The notes under the pieces are model-generated. The model searched no databases. It was not told where the DNA came from and was given only the letters and a program-made list of their open reading frames with translations. From Acidobacteriaceae bacterium (GTDB lineage: Bacteria; Acidobacteriota; Terriglobia; Terriglobales; Acidobacteriaceae): a stretch of DNA of 19,546 nt. Position numbers and translations under genes: made by a program. Position 1 is the first letter of the stretch; the number at the start of each line of letters is the position of its first letter. This document shows positions 15,029-19,546 of the stretch, piece by piece. The DNA lies in contig PMBA01000196.1 of assembly GCA_003152795.1 (NCBI GenBank), positions 1-19,546 of the forward strand. The letters run 5' to 3'.

Positions 15029-16447
15029 TTGTCCGATCAAACCACCGACAAGCAGCCGCACCTGAAACGCGTCCTCGGACGTTTTGATCTGGTGTTGCTA
15101 TTTGTCGTCGCTGTTTTCAACTTGAACGTGGTCCCCTCGATCGCGGCCAACGGCGGTGTGACGGTTTGGTTGTGGATCATCTCGTTGCTTCTTTTTTTCT
15201 GGCCGCAGGGGATCGCGGTGATCGAACTTGCGCATCGCTATCCGGGAGAAGGCGGGGTGTATCTGTGGGCCAAGGAAGTGTTCGGTGACTTTCACGGTTT
15301 TCTCTCGGGCTGGTGTTACTGGACGAATAACATGTTGTATGTGCCGACGGTGATGCTGTATTTCGTGGGAGTGTCGGTGTTTGTCCTCGGCCCAAGCCAC
15401 GCGGCGCTCGCCGATAACAAGTCTTTCGCGCTCACTGCATCGCTCGCGCTGCTGGCATTACTCACCATTCTCAATATTGCCGGTCTGGGCGTCGGCAAGT
15501 GGATCAACAATTTTGGCGCCATCGGGACTTTCATCGCTGCCGCTGTCCTCATCGGTCTTGGCGCAGTGATCTGGCTGCGCTTCGGCACCGCCATCACCGC
15601 TGGCGACTTCCGGGTTCCCGCCAACCCGCGTTTCGTACTCAATTCCTTCGGTGTCATCTGCTTCGGCTTGGTCGGCCTCGAACTAGCCTCCGTCATGGGA
15701 GACGAGATCCGGGATCCCCGGCGCACTCTTCCCGGCGCTGTCGCCTGGGGCGGAATCCTCTCGGGCGCCCTATATCTCGGCGCCACGCTTACTCTCCTCA
15801 TCGCCGTTGGGAAGAACGTTAACGTGCTTCAGGGAATCGTTCAGGCCGTCAGCCACATGGCTGGCCGCGTCGGAGTTGCTTGGATTACCGTGCCTTTCGC
15901 GCTAATGCTCAGCTTGTCCATTGCGGGCATCGGTTCCGCCTGGATGGGTGGCTCTGCGCGCATTCCGTTTGTCGCCGGCCTGGATTCCTACATGCCGTCA
16001 TGGCTCGGCAAAATTCACCCGCGCTACGCCACGCCCTATGCGGCACTCATCGTCCAGGCGATTGTGTCTGCTTTTCTCGTTATCATGAATTTCTTCGGCG
16101 CCGGCGTTCAGGAGACTTTTCAAAAGCTTCTTTCGCTCGCCGTTGTGCTCCAGCTCGTACCATTCGTGTACATGTTCGGGGCGCTCGTGAGATTTTCCGT
16201 CATCGAGTCCGAGCCTCGGGGCCAGTACAGCCGAACCACGATGTTCCTTGCTGGAACGAGCGGTCTGCTCACCACGATTCTCGGCATCGCGCTCGCATTT
16301 TTCCCTTCCCAGCAGATCTCGTCGCTGTGGTCCTACGAATTTTGGATGTTCGGCGGCACGCTGTTTTTCATTGGTCTGGCTGTATTTTTCTTTTTTGTGT
16401 ATGGGCGGCTGAGGCCTCGGCAGTTGGATTCGGCAAGGCTTAGCTAG
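15029..16447 (+). CDS. APC-superfamily amino acid or polyamine permease
   Basis: The protein has about 472 residues with roughly twelve hydrophobic segments. The first lies at residues 20-42 and carries an unwound-type polar stretch (FNLNVVPSIAANGG). YPGEGGVYLWAKEVFGDF (about 73-90) is the conserved loop after the second segment seen in APC permeases, including GABA/glutamate and polyamine carriers. GLVGLELASVMGDEIRDPRRTLPGA resembles the sixth segment and loop. The substrate cannot be read from the sequence, and GABA, another amino acid or a polyamine would fit the neighbours. I chose TTG 15029 because AGGAG (15018-15022) lies 6 bases before it. ATG 15023 adds two residues but abuts AGGAG with no spacer. 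ALDH follows after 31 bases, so the two are probably co-transcribed. Confidence 0.9.
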   Translation: MSDQTTDKQPHLKRVLGRFDLVLLFVVAVFNLNVVPSIAANGGVTVWLWIISLLLFFWPQGIAVIELAHRYPGEGGVYLWAKEVFGDFHGFLSGWCYWTNNMLYVPTVMLYFVGVSVFVLGPSHAALADNKSFALTASLALLALLTILNIAGLGVGKWINNFGAIGTFIAAAVLIGLGAVIWLRFGTAITAGDFRVPANPRFVLNSFGVICFGLVGLELASVMGDEIRDPRRTLPGAVAWGGILSGALYLGATLTLLIAVGKNVNVLQGIVQAVSHMAGRVGVAWITVPFALMLSLSIAGIGSAWMGGSARIPFVAGLDSYMPSWLGKIHPRYATPYAALIVQAIVSAFLVIMNFFGAGVQETFQKLLSLAVVLQLVPFVYMFGALVRFSVIESEPRGQYSRTTMFLAGTSGLLTTILGIALAFFPSQQISSLWSYEFWMFGGTLFFIGLAVFFFFVYGRLRPRQLDSARLS

Positions 16448-16478
16448 GGACGGACGCAATGTTTCCGTTGGAGGAGTT

Positions 16479-17960
16479 ATGGCTGGTGGAGTTACAACTG
16501 ACGTTAAGACGTACTCCATGTTGATTAATGGGGAGTTCGTGGCTAGTAAGTCGGGCAAGACGTTCCCGGTGTACGATCCTTCGACCGAAGAAGTGATCGC
16601 GCAGGCGCCCGAGGCGAACGCGGATGACGTGAATCGCGCGGTCGCGGCCGCTAAGGCGGCGTTTGAAGAAGGGCCGTGGGCGACCAGCACCGCGCAGGAG
16701 CGCGGACGCGTCCTCTTTCGCCTGGCCGAAAAGGTGCGGCAGAACCTAACCATGCTCGCCGAACTGGAATGCCGCAACTCGGGCAAGCCGATTATTGAAG
16801 CAGAGTTCGACATCACCGACGTGGCTACGTGCTTCGAATACTATGGCGGGCTGGCCACCAAGGTGGTCGGCTATGTAAATCCCGTTCCCGACAACGCGAT
16901 GAGCCTTTCGCTGAAAGAGCCGATGGGCGTTGCGGGGCAGATCATTCCATGGAATTACCCGTTGATGATGGCGGCGTGGAAACTGGCTCCGGCATTGGCT
17001 GCGGGCTGCACCTGCGTGCTCAAGCCCGCCGAACAAACGCCGCTCACGGCGCTTGAACTGGCGAAGTGGCTGGAGGACGTCGGCCTGCCGAAGGGCGTGG
17101 TGAACGTGATCACGGGCTTCGGCGAAAGCTGCGGATCGCCGCTGGTCAAGCACCCGGACGTCAATAAGATCGCGTTTACCGGTTCGGCAGCCGTCGGCAA
17201 GATTATCGTGAAAGAGGCCGCCGATACGGTGAAGCGCGTGACGCTTGAACTGGGCGGCAAGTCTCCGAATATCTTTTTTGCCGACGCCGATTTCGAAGCG
17301 GCTATTGACGGAGCGCTGTTCGGCGTCTTCATCAACCAGGGGGAAGTCTGCTCGGCGGGCAGCCGTATTCTGGTGCAGAAATCGATTTACAGCAAGTTTG
17401 TGGAAGCAATGGCCGAGAAGGCGAAGAAGATCAAGATAGGTCCACCGCTCGAGCGCGGGACGAAGATGGGAGCGCTGGTCTCGAAAGAGCAGTACGACCG
17501 GGTCTGTTCGTATCTCGAGATCGGCAAGAAAGAAGGCAAAATTGCGGCTGGGGGCGGGCGCGCCGGCAATTTTGCGAAGGGTTACTATGTGCAGCCGACT
17601 ATCTTCTATAACGTGGACAACAACGCCCGCATCGCGCGCGAAGAAATCTTCGGCCCGGTGGCGGCGGTGATTCCTTTCGAGGACGAAAAAGACGCAATGA
17701 AGATTGCGAACGATACGCCCTACGGGTTGGCCGCCGCCGTCTGGACACGCGACATTTTCAAAGCCATGCGCGCCGTGAAGACTTTGCGCGCGGGCATTGT
17801 GTGGGTGAACCACATGCAACCCACCTATGTGGAAGCGCCGTGGGGCGGATACAAGCAGTCGGGTTTTGGGCGGGAACTGGGGCCGTGGGGGATGGAAGAG
17901 TATCTCGAGACCAAGCAGGTGTACATCAATTTGAACGAATCTCCGATTGGCTGGTACTAG
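16479..17960 (+). CDS. NAD(P)+-dependent aldehyde dehydrogenase, betaine/aminobutyraldehyde type
   Basis: The protein has 493 residues, the usual length for the family. IPWNYPLMMAAWKLAPALAAG contains catalytic-site Asn159, LKPAEQTPLTAL the cofactor-binding Lys182, FTGSAAVGK (233-241) the nucleotide-binding turn, LELGGKSPN (256-264) the general-base Glu257, and GEVCSAGSR (288-296) the nucleophile Cys291. REEIFGPV (387-394) supplies the second conserved Glu. GIVWVN (439-444) followed by APWGGYKQSGFGRELG is close to betaine aldehyde and aminobutyraldehyde dehydrogenases. With gabT downstream, oxidation of 4-aminobutanal (or a related aminoaldehyde) to GABA is the most coherent role. Betaine aldehyde or another aldehyde cannot be excluded. 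GGAGG lies 4 bases before the ATG. Confidence 0.92.
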   Translation: MAGGVTTDVKTYSMLINGEFVASKSGKTFPVYDPSTEEVIAQAPEANADDVNRAVAAAKAAFEEGPWATSTAQERGRVLFRLAEKVRQNLTMLAELECRNSGKPIIEAEFDITDVATCFEYYGGLATKVVGYVNPVPDNAMSLSLKEPMGVAGQIIPWNYPLMMAAWKLAPALAAGCTCVLKPAEQTPLTALELAKWLEDVGLPKGVVNVITGFGESCGSPLVKHPDVNKIAFTGSAAVGKIIVKEAADTVKRVTLELGGKSPNIFFADADFEAAIDGALFGVFINQGEVCSAGSRILVQKSIYSKFVEAMAEKAKKIKIGPPLERGTKMGALVSKEQYDRVCSYLEIGKKEGKIAAGGGRAGNFAKGYYVQPTIFYNVDNNARIAREEIFGPVAAVIPFEDEKDAMKIANDTPYGLAAAVWTRDIFKAMRAVKTLRAGIVWVNHMQPTYVEAPWGGYKQSGFGRELGPWGMEEYLETKQVYINLNESPIGWY

Positions 17961-17966
17961 GAAGCG

Positions 17967-18050
17967 GTTGCCAGTGGTTAGCGGCCCGTTGCCAGTAGAC
18001 CCCGCCTCTGGCGCAGGGTGGCTCTAACTGAGAACTGGCGACTGAGAAGT
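17967..18050 (+). repeat. Short direct repeats in the ALDH-gabT gap
   Basis: GTTGCCAGT occurs at 17967-17975 and 17988-17996, and ACTGAGAA at 18027-18034 and 18041-18048. The low-complexity CTGAGAACTG-like text runs up to the gabT start, where no good ribosome-binding site is seen. It looks like a repeat-derived spacer, and I see no gene in it. Confidence 0.5.
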
Positions 18051-18062
18051 GAGAACTGACTT

Positions 18063-19427
18063 ATGTCTAGCATTCAACTACGCACCTCTATTCCGGGACC
18101 TCGCTCGCAGGCGCTGATGAAGCGGCGCAATGCTGCCGTTGTGCAGGCGGCCTATCACGCCACCCCGGTTTTTGTTGCCAAGGCCGAAGGTGGGGTCGTC
18201 GAAGATGTCGACGGCAATCGCCTGATCGACTTTGCGGGCGGCATCGGCTGCCTCAACACCGGACATCGCGCGCCGGCGGTGGTTGATGCCGTGCGCCGCC
18301 AACTGGATCGTTTTCTGCACACCAGTTTTAACGTGCTGCCCTACGAAAGCTATATCGCCGTTTGCGAGAAGCTGAACGCGCTGGTACCGGGCAAGGGACC
18401 GAAGAAAACCATACTGGTGAACACGGGCGCGGAAGCGGTTGAGAATGCCATCAAGATCGCGCGCCGCTACACGAAGCGGCAGGCGATCATCAGCTTTGAG
18501 GACGCATTCCACGGGCGGACTTACATGGCGATGGCGGCGACCAGTAAGACACATCCGTATAAAGCGGGATTCGAGCCGTTCCCGAGCGAGGTGTACAGGA
18601 TTCCGTATGCGTATTGCTTCCGCTGCGCTTACTCGATGAAGTATCCGTCGTGTGACGTGCATTGTGCGCGGCACATCGAAGACACGTTCAAGCGGGTGGT
18701 GGCGGCGGAATCGGTGGCGGCGGTAATTGTCGAGCCAATTCTGGGCGAAGGCGGCTTCATTACTCCGCCGGAGGAATTCTATCCAACGCTCGGCGCGATC
18801 TGCCGCAAGCACGGTATTCTGCTGATCGCGGACGAAGTGCAGACTGGATTCGGGCGGACCGGCGCCATGTTTGCGAGCGAAAGGCTGGGCTTGGAACCGG
18901 ATCTGGTTACGATGGCGAAATCGCTGACTGGCGGCTTGCCCATGGCCGCGGTCACGGGACGCGCGGAAATCATGGATGCTCCCGGCGCGGGCCAGCTTGG
19001 CGGCACGTTCGCGGGCAATCCTTTGGCTTGCGAGGCAGCGTTGGCGGTACTCGACATGATAGAAAAAGAAAACCTCTGCGCGCGCGCCAACGTGCTGGGC
19101 GAACGTTTTCGCAAGCGCGCGGCGAAGTGGCAGGCGCAGTGGGAACTGGTTGGCGATGTCCGGGGACTGGGCGCGATGCAGGCGCTGGAACTGGTGCGCT
19201 CAAAGACAACGCGCCAGCCCGCCGGCGAAGAGACCACGCAAGTGTCACAATACTGTTACGAGCATGGCTTGGTGACGATCACCGCCGGATCGTACAGCAA
19301 CGTGATTCGGTTGCTCATGCCGCTCGTGATCACCGACGCGCAGATCGACGAAGCTATGGATGTGCTCGAAGCGGCGCTGGCGCATGTTGAGGAAAAAAAA
19401 GGTGCGCTGGCGGCACAGCTAAAGTAG
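18063..19427 (+). CDS. gabT: 4-Aminobutyrate-type aminotransferase, class III
   Basis: This 454-residue PLP enzyme would transfer the amino group of GABA (or a similar omega-amino acid) to 2-oxoglutarate, giving succinate semialdehyde. LVNTGAEAVENAIKIAR (118-134) carries the phosphate-binding turn, FEDAFHGRTYMAMAATSK (145-162) the aromatic/His stacking line, VEPILGEGGF (223-232) a conserved Glu, IADEVQTGFGRTG (255-267) the Asp257, and TMAKSLTGGLPMAAVTG (283-299) the Schiff-base Lys286. FAGNPLACEAALAVL (316-330) is also typical of the GabT group. An unusual Cys cluster (Cys185, 188, 197, 201) sits in the line YAYCFRCAYSMKYPSC and the following residues. Ornithine or acetylornithine aminotransferase activity is an alternative, but the ALDH and permease context favours GABA. 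The ATG at 18063 lacks a strong ribosome-binding site. Confidence 0.9.
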   Translation: MSSIQLRTSIPGPRSQALMKRRNAAVVQAAYHATPVFVAKAEGGVVEDVDGNRLIDFAGGIGCLNTGHRAPAVVDAVRRQLDRFLHTSFNVLPYESYIAVCEKLNALVPGKGPKKTILVNTGAEAVENAIKIARRYTKRQAIISFEDAFHGRTYMAMAATSKTHPYKAGFEPFPSEVYRIPYAYCFRCAYSMKYPSCDVHCARHIEDTFKRVVAAESVAAVIVEPILGEGGFITPPEEFYPTLGAICRKHGILLIADEVQTGFGRTGAMFASERLGLEPDLVTMAKSLTGGLPMAAVTGRAEIMDAPGAGQLGGTFAGNPLACEAALAVLDMIEKENLCARANVLGERFRKRAAKWQAQWELVGDVRGLGAMQALELVRSKTTRQPAGEETTQVSQYCYEHGLVTITAGSYSNVIRLLMPLVITDAQIDEAMDVLEAALAHVEEKKGALAAQLK

Positions 19428-19450
19428 GTCCGACCGAGCATAGACTCGAC

Positions 19451-19465
19451 GGAGGGGCATCCTCC
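19451..19465 (+). terminator. Small hairpin after gabT, weak
   Basis: GGAGG/CCTCC with a 5-base loop lies 24 bases after the gabT stop. The stem is short and there is no T-run, so termination here is uncertain. It is the only hairpin I see between gabT and the right edge. Confidence 0.25.
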
Positions 19466-19480
19466 AATCAGAGGGCTCAC

Positions 19481-19504
19481 CACAGAGTCACAGAGCCACA
19501 GAGA
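19481..19504 (+). repeat. Three tandem octamers CACAGAG(T/C/A)
   Basis: CACAGAGT, CACAGAGC and CACAGAGA follow each other without a gap, 53 bases after gabT. The rest of the stretch to the right edge shows no gene. Such CACAGAG-type text may belong to a dispersed intergenic element. Confidence 0.6.
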
Positions 19505-19546
19505 AAGCGAACAACAGTTAGGCACGTTTTTATTCCGAGCTGAATA

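Noticed and set aside
16746..17819. 357-codon minus-strand frame
   Set aside because: It is antisense to the aldehyde dehydrogenase active-site region and rich in His and Arg, as expected from complementing GC-rich codons.
1..19546. CRISPR array, tRNA/rRNA, insertion sequence or prophage
   Set aside because: No regularly spaced repeats, no structural RNA signatures, and no transposase, integrase or phage-like products were seen on either strand.

Overview
The window reads as a chromosomal segment of an Acidobacteriota-like bacterium. This is an inference: the base composition is moderately GC-rich, and there are two very large (about 1200 residue) Oar-like outer-membrane receptors with an N-terminal carboxypeptidase-regulatory-like domain, a protein type strongly expanded in that phylum. 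I see no rRNA or tRNA, no transposase or integrase, and no CRISPR array.

Left part (1-4763, minus strand): an Oar-like TonB-dependent receptor is followed after 15 bases by a secreted glycoside-hydrolase-like protein that runs off the left edge. The two look like a transcription unit for uptake and processing of a carbohydrate-like compound. A TTGACA promoter lies upstream of the receptor. Behind it is a short spacer (4764-5060) holding a truncated DeoR-like N-terminus on the plus strand, a perfect 20-base palindrome and a repeat-like element that overlaps the last codons of potC.

Middle (5061-9234, minus strand): a polyamine-type ABC importer transcribed in the order potD, an 89-codon unrecognised gene, potA, potB, potC. 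From the small gene onward, neighbouring genes touch or overlap by a few bases. The small gene fills the gap between potD and potA and is easy to miss.

Centre (9235-9646): a 412-base divergent control region. A plus-strand TTGACA promoter (toward the second receptor) and a minus-strand extended -10 element TGCTATAAT (toward the pot genes) overlap, and an 8-base inverted repeat covers both -10 elements. The long pot leader may contain a frameshifted gene relic.

Right part (9647-19427, plus strand): a second Oar-like receptor, a class III aminotransferase related to glutamate-1-semialdehyde aminomutase, an APC-family amino acid/polyamine permease, a betaine/aminobutyraldehyde-type aldehyde dehydrogenase, and a GABA-type aminotransferase. 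Together with the importer this suggests an uptake and catabolism island for a polyamine or related amine: outer-membrane entry (receptor), inner-membrane import (Pot ABC system, APC permease), transamination to an aminoaldehyde, oxidation to an omega-amino acid such as GABA, and a second transamination to a semialdehyde. No succinate-semialdehyde dehydrogenase (gabD) or recognisable canonical putrescine aminotransferase lies in the window. Substrate assignments are inferred from family and context, not proven.
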